Shown here: piece by piece, positions 40,081 through 49,579 of the stretch
How positions within the stretch are numbered: position 1 is the stretch's first letter
Layout: each line of letters starts with the position of its first letter
Source of the DNA: Marinobacter maritimus
Lineage (GTDB): Bacteria > Pseudomonadota > Gammaproteobacteria > Pseudomonadales > Oleiphilaceae
Assembly: GCF_007671675.1 (NCBI RefSeq)
Contig: NZ_VCGW01000002.1
Location: forward strand, 992,001-1,056,000
Length of the DNA stretch: 64,000 nucleotides
Reading direction: 5' to 3'
Notes under the pieces: model-generated
Told to the model about the DNA's origin: nothing
Databases searched by the model: none
What the model saw: only the letters and a program-made list of their open reading frames with translations
Made by a program: the position numbers and the translations under genes

Positions 40081-42169
40081 AAGTAACGCTTGGGGGTGTT
40101 GACTCGATTTTATTGTAAACCAGGCCGCAGGCCGTCAGTTCGGTCATCGGGTTGCGATTCAGTGCCTCCACAATGCGTTCCAGAATGTATTGCTCTGGTG
40201 CCTGGAAGACGCCGTCGGCGTAACCGATCGCGGCGCAGATCTGAATGATCAACTCCCCGAGCTTTTCTTTGCCCCGCAACTGTCGTAGTGCCGTTAGCGC
40301 GGCGGCTTCGATTTCCGCCCGGTCGCCTTCGCGCCACTGATCCACCAGATTCATCATGTCTTCCATGCCCCTTTCAATGGAAAAATCGAGCATGTTGAAT
40401 TCGGCCATTTTGGTCAGCGAGCTTCGGAATACGTCTCGTTCGCTGTCATCCAGTAAACCATCGGCCATTGCGGTCGCGGCCGCCGCTACCGTCAACGCCT
40501 GCTTCAGCGTGCCACGCTCGAGCTTGCCCGATTCCACTTTGAGCTCATGACTGTAGCGGGAAATAAATCGGGACACCCGCTGGGTGGGGGTGTGGTAACG
40601 GTTGTTGCGGAACCAGTGGGGCACCAATGCGCCGATCAGCAGTGCCGCAACGGTGCCCTGGATAATGTAGTGCACCAGGCCCTGCAGGCTTTTGTTCTGA
40701 AACGCTGGTGCCTTGGTGCCTTCAAAAGGATAGAACCCATGCATGGCGGCGTAAGCCATGTAGGTCGCCACCAATACGATAAGACCCATCGATGCGGTAT
40801 CGGCAAGGCGCTTGCGTTTAGTTGAGGAGCCCCACCAATCGGAATCACACACCCAGGCGACACCAAAACCCACCGCAAACGACACCACCAAGTAGGGGTA
40901 GGACCAGGATAAATCGATCAGCAGTCGGTCAAAAGCGACTTCGTATCCCACCCCCTCAAACGTGTAACGGGTAAATCGAAGCGCCGAAATAATTATCAGG
41001 CTGGCGCCCGCAGCTATCAACCCGGATGCAGCATAGCCCAGCCAAGGCCGGCTGTGGGTTGCTTCAATATCGGCAAATCGCCAGTGGTCTTTGGGGTAGA
41101 TGCCTATAAACGCCGAAACACCGTAGTTGGCGCCCATCAAGAATGCGAAGAAGATAATCTCGCCAATCACCCGCGAGCTGACACCACCCTCAAGGCTGTA
41201 GCGGACAAAGGAGAGCGTCATGAACGACAGCATGATCAAGCTCATGAGCTTCACCAGTTGCGCTGCACTGAGGTTTTCCTCATCGTCGCTGGCCAGCTCA
41301 AACCCGAACATCTCGATGGCTCTGCGCCGGGCAGTGTTGCCGGTTTCGGCGCTGAGCACAGCGTGGGCCATCAAACGGCAAATTTTTATGAACAGATCAC
41401 GACCATCACTGACCAGAGTCTCTCGCAGGTCCTGCTCGATACGCTGCAGTTGCCCGCCCATTTCGTCCACCCTGCGATAGTAGGCCGAAACCCGGGCACT
41501 CATGGTCGCAAATTGCATTTTCAGGGTTTCATATTCACTTTCGCGCGCCTGGATAAAGCGCTGGTAGCGAACATCGTGGGCGCTTTGCCAGTGCTTGATT
41601 TCCATCAGCAAGGAACAGGCAGTGGCCCAGGCAAATGCAGGCGATGCGTGATCGTCGAAACATTCTTTCTTGATATGGATGTCGTAGTACTTGGCCTCCC
41701 GGTCGAGCTGGTCGTACTTGGTCGGGAAGATATGATAGGGCGCGCGATACATGCGGTGCGCCAATTTTACCGCGTGGCCGGGAATTTCCGCCAGATCCCA
41801 AAAAATCTGCAGCAGCCGTTGGTCGGCTTTCTTCAACATGGGGAAGTTGGGCAATAGGGCCGTGAAAATAAGAGCCGTGGTGATAGGACTGCGAAAAAGA
41901 TCCCGTCCCTCCGATTCGGTACTCGCAGCGTCGCCCAGTAATACCAGCACCTTTTCCAGCACTTCGGGCGACACCCAGGCCACAACCGTAACCATCCAAT
42001 AGATTGCCAATAAGGTTGCCGCGTAAAGTCCAAAACAGGCAACAAAACGCAGGCGGGTGGTGGAACTGCGATTGGAGTTTGGCGTGTTGAAGCGACCATA
42101 AGCGTGGAAGGCAACAAAGATCGCGCCAATGGCAAACTCGAATGCCTTGGAAGAAACAAAACCATCCAT
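40076..42169 (-). CDS. Large polytopic membrane protein with C-terminal TerB-like domain
   Basis: A 697-residue protein. The N-terminal region has two or three membrane helices (for example FGLYAATLLAIYWMVTVVAW). A long helical cytosolic segment (about 150-295) is followed by a second membrane block (about 310-535, roughly six helices). The C-terminal domain (about 545-690) is TerB/DjlA-like: TVAAAATAMADGLLDDSERD and IGYADGVFQAPEQYILERIV show the paired ADG...E acidic motifs of that fold. TerB-like modules occur in stress, tellurite and phage-defence systems. I do not recognise this full architecture. It is a single gene with no coupled partner. Confidence 0.65.
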   Translation of the reverse strand: MDGFVSSKAFEFAIGAIFVAFHAYGRFNTPNSNRSSTTRLRFVACFGLYAATLLAIYWMVTVVAWVSPEVLEKVLVLLGDAASTESEGRDLFRSPITTALIFTALLPNFPMLKKADQRLLQIFWDLAEIPGHAVKLAHRMYRAPYHIFPTKYDQLDREAKYYDIHIKKECFDDHASPAFAWATACSLLMEIKHWQSAHDVRYQRFIQARESEYETLKMQFATMSARVSAYYRRVDEMGGQLQRIEQDLRETLVSDGRDLFIKICRLMAHAVLSAETGNTARRRAIEMFGFELASDDEENLSAAQLVKLMSLIMLSFMTLSFVRYSLEGGVSSRVIGEIIFFAFLMGANYGVSAFIGIYPKDHWRFADIEATHSRPWLGYAASGLIAAGASLIIISALRFTRYTFEGVGYEVAFDRLLIDLSWSYPYLVVSFAVGFGVAWVCDSDWWGSSTKRKRLADTASMGLIVLVATYMAYAAMHGFYPFEGTKAPAFQNKSLQGLVHYIIQGTVAALLIGALVPHWFRNNRYHTPTQRVSRFISRYSHELKVESGKLERGTLKQALTVAAAATAMADGLLDDSERDVFRSSLTKMAEFNMLDFSIERGMEDMMNLVDQWREGDRAEIEAAALTALRQLRGKEKLGELIIQICAAIGYADGVFQAPEQYILERIVEALNRNPMTELTACGLVYNKIESTPPSVTS

Positions 42170-42353
42170 AGCCCGCGTCCTTTGTCCCCTATGTCATAAA
42201 GATAGCTCCCTGACATAGATTGGTCCAGAAGACATGGCCAATACCGGCTGAGGCATAGATAGTCTCGTCATTGGCGGAGCCCGTAGCCAGAAATATGGAT
42301 ACGCCAGTTCTCCCACTGAACTGAGACTTGATGAATATAGAGGAGAGCGTGAA

Positions 42354-42431
42354 ATGACCAGGCTCGCAATCACCTCGTTTTCAGCGCTGCTGGTCGTACC
42401 TGCGGGTATCGATAAAGCGGCTACTGGATAG
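42354..42431 (+). other. Very short ORF with strong ribosome site
   Basis: GAGGAGAG precedes an ATG opening a 25-codon frame, MTRLAITSFSALLVVPAGID, that looks like the start of a signal peptide and then meets a stop. It may be a truncated exported gene or a small peptide. The rest of the 270-bp gap (42170-42440) shows nothing else. Confidence 0.35.
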
Positions 42432-42440
42432 GTTTATTGC

Positions 42441-42998
42441 CTAATCAAACAGGCTCATACGTTTCATAACGTTGTCCCGCTTGATTTTCCAATGGAAAAT
42501 CGCGCCCGCCATATGCAGTACCACCAAAACCAGAATGGTCCAGCCCAGCCATCCATGCAGCATAAAGAGCTGTTCTGATAACTGTTCATCCTTGCCAATG
42601 ACTCCTGGCAATTGCCAGACGAAAAACTCCACCGGGAAGCCGCCGCTTGCGGTGGCTGTCCAGCCGATTAACGGCATGATAATAAGCGCTAAATAGAGTA
42701 AGTGATGAACACTGGTGCTGACGACTCTCTCGAACCTGTTCAAGGGGGGGACATAGTCTGGAACCGCAAAGGCAAGGCGGGTAATAACACGCAGCGTCAT
42801 CAGCAGTAATATCAACACGCCCAGCGTTTTATGGCTGCCATACAGCACGTTGGTCAGTGTTTTTCCCATCAGATCGACTGTGCCTTCAAACCCCAGAAAA
42901 CCCAGCGTCAAGCCGCTGGCCAAGGACAGCAGAACGGCGCCAGCCAACAGCCAGTGGAGTAGTCTGTGCGGGTAGACATAGCGATCCAATGCTTGCAT
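42441..42998 (-). CDS. Cytochrome b561 family protein
   Basis: A 185-residue di-heme membrane cytochrome with four helices. The histidines expected to bind heme are in YPHRLLHWLLAGAVLL, YGSHKTLGVLILLLMTLR, STSVHHLLYLALIIMPLIGW and MLHGWLGWTILVLVVLHMAG. Bacterial b561 proteins of this size move electrons between quinol and superoxide or other acceptors. It is a single gene; regulation is not visible. Confidence 0.87.
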   Translation of the reverse strand: MQALDRYVYPHRLLHWLLAGAVLLSLASGLTLGFLGFEGTVDLMGKTLTNVLYGSHKTLGVLILLLMTLRVITRLAFAVPDYVPPLNRFERVVSTSVHHLLYLALIIMPLIGWTATASGGFPVEFFVWQLPGVIGKDEQLSEQLFMLHGWLGWTILVLVVLHMAGAIFHWKIKRDNVMKRMSLFD

Positions 42999-43275
42999 GT
43001 GGCGCTCCTGACAACCTTCCGTTCAATTCAGTTTAGTCACTAAAGCGATATCGCGCTGATTAAAACGCCGCAGAAAACGCTACCTTGGGTCTCGGATTTT
43101 TTCGCTATACCCTTTCGGAAAAGGCGCTTCAAGCGCACGCTCGCCACGTAAGAGGTCTGGTTTCAATACGTTACAATCTTAACGAGGACATCGGAGAACA
43201 GGTGAACTAGAGTTCACTGAATCGGGCTTTTTCCCGATGTGGGTATGCAATCTTTTGGGTCTCATGGTGGGTTCG

Positions 43276-44118
43276 ATGTATCGACTGCTTGTCATCATGA
43301 TGAGTGCAGTGCTAATTGCAGGCTGCGGAAATTTAAAGACCAGTGACTTCCTGAGTCGTACCGGTGATGCGTTGAGCAAAATTGGGAAAAGGGATTCTGC
43401 GGCTGATTTTGACCAGGAAATCCAACCACTTTTTGACCAACCTTATATTGATCCGTTAACAGAGTATTTGCAGCGTTACGCGGGTGACCATGCCCGCACT
43501 GCTCAGCTCGGGCAAGTGAGGGAGGAGCGTGAACGCCGTTGTGCCGCTATTGCCCGGCGTTATAACACGGGAGAGATTACCCAAGCCGGCTTGGCGCGGT
43601 ATCGTCTTGGCTATGATTTTTCCTGTCCGCAGAACGTGGCAGCCTATGAAGCACGGCTTGAGGCCATGCCGCAGTCGCCAAAATCCACTCGGCAGCCAGT
43701 CAGTGAATCGCTGAGCGATGACAGTGAGGTAAGCGATAACGAGCCTCAAAAAGTTGCCGTATCGGGCCAGATGAACGACTGCTACCTGCTCACTCGGATT
43801 CGCAACTTCAGTGGCGCCCTGAAGGCCTGTCGTGGCCCCGCCGAAGGTGGCGTTGTTGGCGCGCAGGCAAGCATGGCCCAGATCGAGAATGCTCTGGGTA
43901 ATCACGAGTCAGCCTATCGCTGGGCACGGCAGGCCGCGCCTGAATCCGGCCAGGCGGCTTATCTGCTAGGCGAAATGTACGCACAGGGGCGTGGTGTCGC
44001 GCAGGATAAGAATATGGCTGTGAAGTGGTTCAAAGCTGCTGCAGGGCTCGGCCATGCCGAAGCTGAACGCGCTCTGGCTAATCTGGACTCAGCCCCTGCG
44101 GCATCCAATGCACATTAA
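43276..44118 (+). CDS. Sel1-repeat lipoprotein
   Basis: A 280-residue lipoprotein with lipobox LIAGC (after MYRLLVIMMSAVLIAGC). The N-terminal half is charged and helical (REERERRCAAIARRY). The C-terminal part has Sel1/TPR-like repeats, clearest in AAYLLGEMYAQGRGVAQDKN and MAVKWFKAAAGLGHAEAERA. Such repeats mediate protein contacts in the periplasm. Its end overlaps the start of the downstream GGDEF-EAL gene by 11 bp, so the two are co-expressed and may form a sensory pair. ATG 43276 is preferred to 43237. Confidence 0.8.
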   Translation: MYRLLVIMMSAVLIAGCGNLKTSDFLSRTGDALSKIGKRDSAADFDQEIQPLFDQPYIDPLTEYLQRYAGDHARTAQLGQVREERERRCAAIARRYNTGEITQAGLARYRLGYDFSCPQNVAAYEARLEAMPQSPKSTRQPVSESLSDDSEVSDNEPQKVAVSGQMNDCYLLTRIRNFSGALKACRGPAEGGVVGAQASMAQIENALGNHESAYRWARQAAPESGQAAYLLGEMYAQGRGVAQDKNMAVKWFKAAAGLGHAEAERALANLDSAPAASNAH

Positions 44119-46555
44119 GCAGCTGTCGTGGTCAGTCTTGTCCGGGTGGGCGCGACCGCATCTGGGCTTCTGGAGAAGCGGCTACGCGATGCATTCCATC
44201 ATGGGGCTGCTGTTCTTGCTGATCGCGCTGTTTGCTATTGGCATGTTCCTGTTATCTCATTTGAATCTGAGCTACTCGCAACAGGCGATGTACGAGTTGC
44301 GCAGGAATCAGATCCGGGATGTGTTCTTCACCGGTCTGATCCGGATTGATGCCCGCCAGATTGCGCTGGAGCGTCAGGTAGCAACGCTCGCGACCATCGG
44401 CGAAACCTTTTACCGACTATCGCAGAATCAGCCCGGCTCGTCAGACGCCCAGCGCCGACTACAGGGCCAGCTTGAAAAAACCCTGCAGAACCATCTTGAG
44501 AGTGAGGCGGAGGTTTCTGGTGCAGGTCTCTGGTACCAGCCGGGAATTGTGGCGCCTGCCGGTGAACGCTACGCTCCTTATCTGGTTAAGGCCGGAGTTG
44601 GCCAGCCCAGAATGCAATCACAATCGACCGACTTCCAACAGGCTCGCTGGTTTGACCTTACTCTGGGCAGTAACAGCGCCTTTGAGCCCGAACCGGGTGT
44701 ATCTGTCTACTGGTCTCCTGTGTATTTTGACATGGCAACCGGGCGTGCGGTTCTCACTCTTGCTCAGCCAGTGTTTAGCGCCAAGGGGGAGATGATTGGC
44801 GTTGCAACCATCGACTGGGCTTCAGATCAGGTTGTTGATCTGGTCAGCCGCATGGAAGTCACGCAAAACAGCTTTTCTTTTCTCAACGACCGCAACAACA
44901 GAAACCTGTCCAGTCTCAGCCAAAACGCAGATCCGGTTCAGGAGCAAAAGCTTATTGATGCGATCCTGGCAGCGAATCTTTCCGGAAATGATCCGGTTAC
45001 GCCATCAGTGGCAGGTGATGGCCAAGCCCCGGAAAAACGTCTGCGCACACGGCAGCTTGAGGTCAGCGGGCGGCTCTATGAGTTGTATTACGCCACGACG
45101 CCGGCCGGTATGGTCTATGGTGCCGGCGTTCCAAAGGATGAGATTGACCGGGTGCTGGTACCCATGCGCGACACCAACTACCGGATACTGCTGATCACAG
45201 GCTCGATTTTGCTGGCGCTGAGTCTTTACCTGCTTTATCGGATCATACAGCTCATGCGTGAATTGCAGGCCTCCTACACGGACGCCCTGACCGGGCTGCC
45301 CAATCGTGTGCGCCTGTTGCGAGATCTGAAAGACCGGCAAGACGCCTGCCTCATCCTTCTGAACCTGGACCGCTTCAAGGAAATAAACAGTCTGTTTGGC
45401 AATGAGTGTGGCGATGCCGTGCTTTTGGCCATGCGCAAGCAGGTACGCTCGTTTGTTCGCACCCACTCGCACCCCTTTGGGCGTTCTCCCGAACTGTACC
45501 GCCTGTCCAGTGATGAATTCGCGCTCTTGGGCCCCGGTGTTGCGGAGTCCAGGGTGCGTACGTTTGCAAGTGAATTGACCGACTTCCTTTGTTCGCAACG
45601 CGTTATCTGGCAGCAGCAGGCGCTGAGCCTGGACACCAGCGCGGGCATTGCGTTTCAGAGAGAGCGTAAAGATGATGCCGCACCGGACCGCCTGCTTAAC
45701 CAGGCAACCATTGCTGTACTGCAGGCGCGAGACCAGATGCGCCAGTACCTGTTTTATGACCAAAGCCAGGAAGTTGAAAAAGGCTACGAGAAAAATATCT
45801 ATTGGGCGCGGCGCCTCAAGGCGGCGATCGAGACCAACGCATTGCACCCCCACTTCCAGCCGATTCACGACAACATGCAGGGCACGTTTACCAAGTATGA
45901 GTGCCTGGTGAGAATGGAAGACCCCGAGCATGGCGTGATCGCAGCCGGGCAGTTCATCGAAGTGGCCAATAAGCTCCGGCTTAACCGTCAGATCACCCGA
46001 ATCATGGTGGAAAAGTCGTTTGCCGCGTTTGCAACTCAGCCTTACGAGTTTTCCATCAATTTGTCCTACGTGGATATCACAGATCCGGAAACCCTTGCCC
46101 TGATACTGGAACATTTGCGGGGGAGCAATGTTGGTGAGCGGGTGATTTTCGAGATTCTCGAATCCGACGGCATCGGCAATTACGGCGACGTTTTGCAGTT
46201 TATCGACAAAGTGAAAGCCTTTGGATGCAGAATAGCCATTGATGATTTTGGCACCGGCTATTCCAATTTTTCCCATCTGCGCAAGTTGAACGTAGACTTT
46301 ATCAAGATCGACGGTAGCCTGATTCGCTATCTGGCGCAGGATCACACGGCGTTTCTTGTGACCAAGGGAATCGTGCAATTTGCCCGCAGCATGGGTATCA
46401 AAACGGTGGCAGAATTTGTACACAGTGAAACGGTGCAGGAACGTGTTGTGGAGCTGGGCATTGATTTCTCGCAGGGTGAGTACTTCGGGATGCCTGCGGC
46501 CGAGCTGTTGCATCGAGACGGGCAAACTGGATCAGGAAAAGACAGGTCTGCCTGA
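44108..46555 (+). CDS. Cache-GGDEF-EAL cyclic-di-GMP phosphodiesterase
   Basis: An 815-residue inner-membrane protein: a membrane helix at about 30-52, a periplasmic Cache-type sensor (about 55-350), a second helix (about 358-380), a GGDEF domain and an EAL domain. GGDEF is degenerate (SSDEF at about 467-471), so cyclase activity is unlikely. EAL keeps the catalytic set: ECLVRM (Glu about 598), INLSYVDI, EILESDG, IDDFGTGYSNFSHL and FIKIDGSLI. It should hydrolyse c-di-GMP in response to a periplasmic ligand, perhaps via the Sel1 lipoprotein encoded just upstream and overlapping it. Confidence 0.88.
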   Translation: MHIKQLSWSVLSGWARPHLGFWRSGYAMHSIMGLLFLLIALFAIGMFLLSHLNLSYSQQAMYELRRNQIRDVFFTGLIRIDARQIALERQVATLATIGETFYRLSQNQPGSSDAQRRLQGQLEKTLQNHLESEAEVSGAGLWYQPGIVAPAGERYAPYLVKAGVGQPRMQSQSTDFQQARWFDLTLGSNSAFEPEPGVSVYWSPVYFDMATGRAVLTLAQPVFSAKGEMIGVATIDWASDQVVDLVSRMEVTQNSFSFLNDRNNRNLSSLSQNADPVQEQKLIDAILAANLSGNDPVTPSVAGDGQAPEKRLRTRQLEVSGRLYELYYATTPAGMVYGAGVPKDEIDRVLVPMRDTNYRILLITGSILLALSLYLLYRIIQLMRELQASYTDALTGLPNRVRLLRDLKDRQDACLILLNLDRFKEINSLFGNECGDAVLLAMRKQVRSFVRTHSHPFGRSPELYRLSSDEFALLGPGVAESRVRTFASELTDFLCSQRVIWQQQALSLDTSAGIAFQRERKDDAAPDRLLNQATIAVLQARDQMRQYLFYDQSQEVEKGYEKNIYWARRLKAAIETNALHPHFQPIHDNMQGTFTKYECLVRMEDPEHGVIAAGQFIEVANKLRLNRQITRIMVEKSFAAFATQPYEFSINLSYVDITDPETLALILEHLRGSNVGERVIFEILESDGIGNYGDVLQFIDKVKAFGCRIAIDDFGTGYSNFSHLRKLNVDFIKIDGSLIRYLAQDHTAFLVTKGIVQFARSMGIKTVAEFVHSETVQERVVELGIDFSQGEYFGMPAAELLHRDGQTGSGKDRSA

Positions 46556-46628
46556 TGCCTTCAATCCGGTAAGGCACGGGGTTGCTCTTCTGAAGCGTTT
46601 AATCCCGTTATTTCAGGAGTTGGGTGGA

Positions 46629-48620
46629 TTACTCGCGCCCCAAAGCCCAACTGCTTTGGGCCAATTGCATGGCCCGGTTGACGTCGTCGGTTGGGACATC
46701 GCTTGGCTCCCTCTTTTCGAGCGGGTCGTAGTGAAATACATACAGCCGTGAGGCGAACTCGGCCACCGATAACGAGGCTTCGCCGTAAAGCTCGCCGTGG
46801 CCCTGGGTTGAGGTGATGATTCCCTGGCCCCAGTTTTGCCCGCTGTCGTTGTTGGGGTTGAAAAAATAGACGCGCATAACCTCGTCCGGGTCCAACGCAA
46901 GCCGTTGTATGGTGATGGCGTGCCAGCCAAGAAAGCGCGTGGCGCTGTCAGTCACCGCAATACCTGCCGGTTGTGGGCTGATGACAGGAATGTTGCCATT
47001 ATAGAAAGGGTGATAAGCCGCATAGAAATCCCGAATAAACCCTTCGAAGTCTTTCAGGCTACCCGTGAAAACATCCACGGCTATGCGAAATCCGTGGCCG
47101 ACATGATCGCCGTGGAATTCGGCGTTGACCCATTTGTGCGGATCTTCTCCGCGCCCGATACTGCGCCGGCCCATTTCAAAATAGATGCGATCCAGGTGCG
47201 GTACGGTTAGCAGTGATACTGCATCCACATCCACCGGCGGCTCGGCCGCCATTCCGGTGCCAAGTTCCCGCGAAGAAATACTGTTGCCTTCAAAGCGCAT
47301 CACGATTTCATCGTCGCGCGCCGCCCAGGCAAGGATCCGAAGCAGCTCTGCCGGCATGTTGTAAGCCCACATGGACAGGGCGCGCGTCGACTGGCAGGTG
47401 GGGTAGTTGCCTTGTCCTATGCCCAGAGGGCGCCCGAGTACGTTGAGCACGTCGGCGAGCAAAAAGCATTCGGGGGAGCGGCTGCTCCCAAAAACGGCCA
47501 CAATTTTTTCCGCCGCAGCGTCGCAGAGCGACAGCCGTATTTGGCGCCACAGGGAAGGTGCCACCGAGGGCGAGTAGAGAATACCCCGCTCGAGCATCAT
47601 GGCCAGGCCATAGGTACATTGGCTGGTCTCGGGAAACACAGCCTCGTCAATCAGCGTTTGAATCAACGCGGGGTAGCAATGAAAGGCGTCGGCACCTGTG
47701 TGGCTCAGCCCCAAAGCCGTGGGAATCAGGGCGTTCCAGCGGCCGCGCAGGTAGCGTATGAATACCGGCATGTAGGTCGATACCAGGCCGGTGCTGTGCA
47801 TGGCCTGGGCAAAGGCGATGGCCTCCTGCAGCAGAGTGGCGTCGTCCATTTCCGTCAGTCGTTCGGCGTAGATACCGAAGCCGGGGTCTTCACGACAACC
47901 TTCAGTGGGGCTGAACACGGCGTTGATCAGCTGCAGCGCGTCGTCGCCAACGTCGCCGCCCAGTGCGTCCGGTTTTTCCAGGCAGACTGCAATCTGGGTC
48001 ACCATATGTTTAACACCCTCTACCTGGACAGGCCGTTGCGCCAGAATCCGCCAGACCTCGGCCACCAGATGTTCCAGAAGGTTTTCGTAGCCCAGATGCC
48101 GGAGCAGATAGTGATACAGGTTCTGCACCGCGTAGCCGAGCTGATCGGGCCGCAACCGGTCGGCTTCCTGGAGGTCACCAACCACCAGATCGAGATTCAT
48201 CGCCAGTACCTGGGCGAGAAAGTGATGGGCGTGCTCGGCTGAGATAGAAGCGTGGATGTAGTCGCCTTTGGCCACCGCCAATAGGCGAATCTGGCTCAGG
48301 CTTTCAACCATGGTTGCGGCCGGATCGCCGTGGCGTACTGTGCGTGCGGCCAGGGAAGGCACCAGTGTCTGAGGATAGTCCCAGTCACTCCCACCAAAGA
48401 ACCTCGCCGACTCAATGGCCGGCACGCGTTCGTAAAGCGCCTCCAGACCTTCGGGGCTGAACATCAGGGGCCGTGCAGCATCAATCACCTCGAATACCGG
48501 CGAGACGCCGTGGATGGCGTTGAGTTCATCAAGGCTGTTGATAGCCGCATCAAGTGATTTGACGAACTCGGCGGGCGCGCCGTTTTTCCGGTTTTCGGGT
48601 TCTTGGTTGGCGTTGGTCAT
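46629..48620 (-). CDS. Large protein of unknown function with a possible Cys-His-Asn triad
   Basis: A 663-residue soluble protein without signal peptide or membrane helix. The first about 370 residues are mainly helical (AEHAHHFLAQVLAMNLDLVV, YAVQNLYHYLLRHLGYENLL). The last 270 contain conserved-looking islands: NYPTCQSTRALSMWAYNMPA (Cys about 409), WVNAEFHGDHVGHGFRIAVD, FLGWHAITIQRL (His about 567) and VYFFNPNNDSGQNWGQGI (Asn about 588). The order Cys, His, Asn and the NP...GQNWG context recall papain-like cysteine peptidases; this is inference. ATG 48620 has a GGATGGGTG site; ATG 48656 and 48629 are alternatives. Confidence 0.6.
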   Translation of the reverse strand: MTNANQEPENRKNGAPAEFVKSLDAAINSLDELNAIHGVSPVFEVIDAARPLMFSPEGLEALYERVPAIESARFFGGSDWDYPQTLVPSLAARTVRHGDPAATMVESLSQIRLLAVAKGDYIHASISAEHAHHFLAQVLAMNLDLVVGDLQEADRLRPDQLGYAVQNLYHYLLRHLGYENLLEHLVAEVWRILAQRPVQVEGVKHMVTQIAVCLEKPDALGGDVGDDALQLINAVFSPTEGCREDPGFGIYAERLTEMDDATLLQEAIAFAQAMHSTGLVSTYMPVFIRYLRGRWNALIPTALGLSHTGADAFHCYPALIQTLIDEAVFPETSQCTYGLAMMLERGILYSPSVAPSLWRQIRLSLCDAAAEKIVAVFGSSRSPECFLLADVLNVLGRPLGIGQGNYPTCQSTRALSMWAYNMPAELLRILAWAARDDEIVMRFEGNSISSRELGTGMAAEPPVDVDAVSLLTVPHLDRIYFEMGRRSIGRGEDPHKWVNAEFHGDHVGHGFRIAVDVFTGSLKDFEGFIRDFYAAYHPFYNGNIPVISPQPAGIAVTDSATRFLGWHAITIQRLALDPDEVMRVYFFNPNNDSGQNWGQGIITSTQGHGELYGEASLSVAEFASRLYVFHYDPLEKREPSDVPTDDVNRAMQLAQSSWALGRE

Positions 48621-48731
48621 ATCACCCATCCTTGAGCTAACCTCAGGATATGTCAACCTGACCTTTCAAAGCGCATGGGGGGCTGCAGGTTGGTGTACCT
48701 TTTGCTGCTTCCCGGAGCGGCCAGCTTTACT

Positions 48732-49523
48732 CTAGTCCGTCCAAGGAAGATCGGGGTGTCCTGGGAGGCTAATCGCTTCGATCATTTCATCGGGGTATGT
48801 GCCCCGATGGTATCTTGCAAAGGTGCCGTCCAGTTTCATCTTGTCGAGGGTTTCTTGCCAGAGGGCAACGGTAGCGTCTGGTGTATCCAGAGACATGGCA
48901 ATGTACAGGTACCTTGTCGATGTAGCATAGGCAAGTACCACATCGCTCTCTGAGTAATCCGTTGCGGCTATCAAGGGCAGGCGACCAATGTCGCTGGTAA
49001 TCCAGGCATCAACGCGACCGTGCATTAACATCTCCAGACATTGCGCCGGCCGGGTGGGTTGTTCCAGATTGGTAAAACCCAGTTCCTTCAGTGCCTGCCC
49101 GCCTCCGCCTCCCCGGTAGACACAGATGCCATCCAGCTTGCGCGCATCTTCCATTGTTCCTATCGCAATAACATCCCGGCTGCGGACGAAAAAGCCGCCG
49201 GTAACGCGTTTGATCGGGCCGACCCATTTGAACAGGTCTTCCCGGATTTCTGAACGGGCAGTTTCAAACAGTGCTACCTTCGGCCCCTGTAGGGCCATCC
49301 TGTAGCCCCGTGCCCAGGGAAGCATAGTGATGTCAGCGGGCTCGCCAACACGCTTCATCAATTCACGTACAAATTCAGCGGTAGGACCGGTGACACGGCC
49401 GTTTGCATCGAGGTACTCACCTGGAGGGGAGTGCTCGGTCACAACGCTCATTGGTTGCGCCCATACCAAAGAGCATGAAAGTGTAGTGGTTAGGAGTATT
49501 CCCGACAAAGCTATTCTAACCAC
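48732..49523 (-). CDS. Periplasmic amino-acid-type solute-binding protein
   Basis: A 263-residue SBP family 3 protein with a signal peptide (ALSGILLTTTLSCSLVWAQP). Landmarks are VTGPTAEFVRELMKRVGEPA, LPWARGYRMALQG, ALFETARSEIREDLFKWVGP and KMKLDGTFARYHRG, the usual pattern of polar amino-acid binding proteins that lack an adjacent ABC transporter. It may serve as a free sensor or scavenger. It resembles the protein at 8950-9723 in fold only. Confidence 0.82.
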   Translation of the reverse strand: MVRIALSGILLTTTLSCSLVWAQPMSVVTEHSPPGEYLDANGRVTGPTAEFVRELMKRVGEPADITMLPWARGYRMALQGPKVALFETARSEIREDLFKWVGPIKRVTGGFFVRSRDVIAIGTMEDARKLDGICVYRGGGGGQALKELGFTNLEQPTRPAQCLEMLMHGRVDAWITSDIGRLPLIAATDYSESDVVLAYATSTRYLYIAMSLDTPDATVALWQETLDKMKLDGTFARYHRGTYPDEMIEAISLPGHPDLPWTD

Positions 49524-49579
49524 ACCACAATCCCCAGCTATTCATAAATCCTGTTTCCCGGAAATCACCCAGTTACCAA

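Noticed and set aside
41054..41857. 267-codon plus-strand open frame
   Set aside because: It is antisense to the TerB-domain membrane protein gene, with no recognisable domain.
45005..46525. 506-codon minus-strand open frame
   Set aside because: It lies opposite a clear GGDEF-EAL gene; composition reflects the GC-rich complementary strand and no motif is present.
47412..48242. 276-codon plus-strand open frame
   Set aside because: It is antisense to the 663-residue protein gene and has no ribosome site or family similarity.
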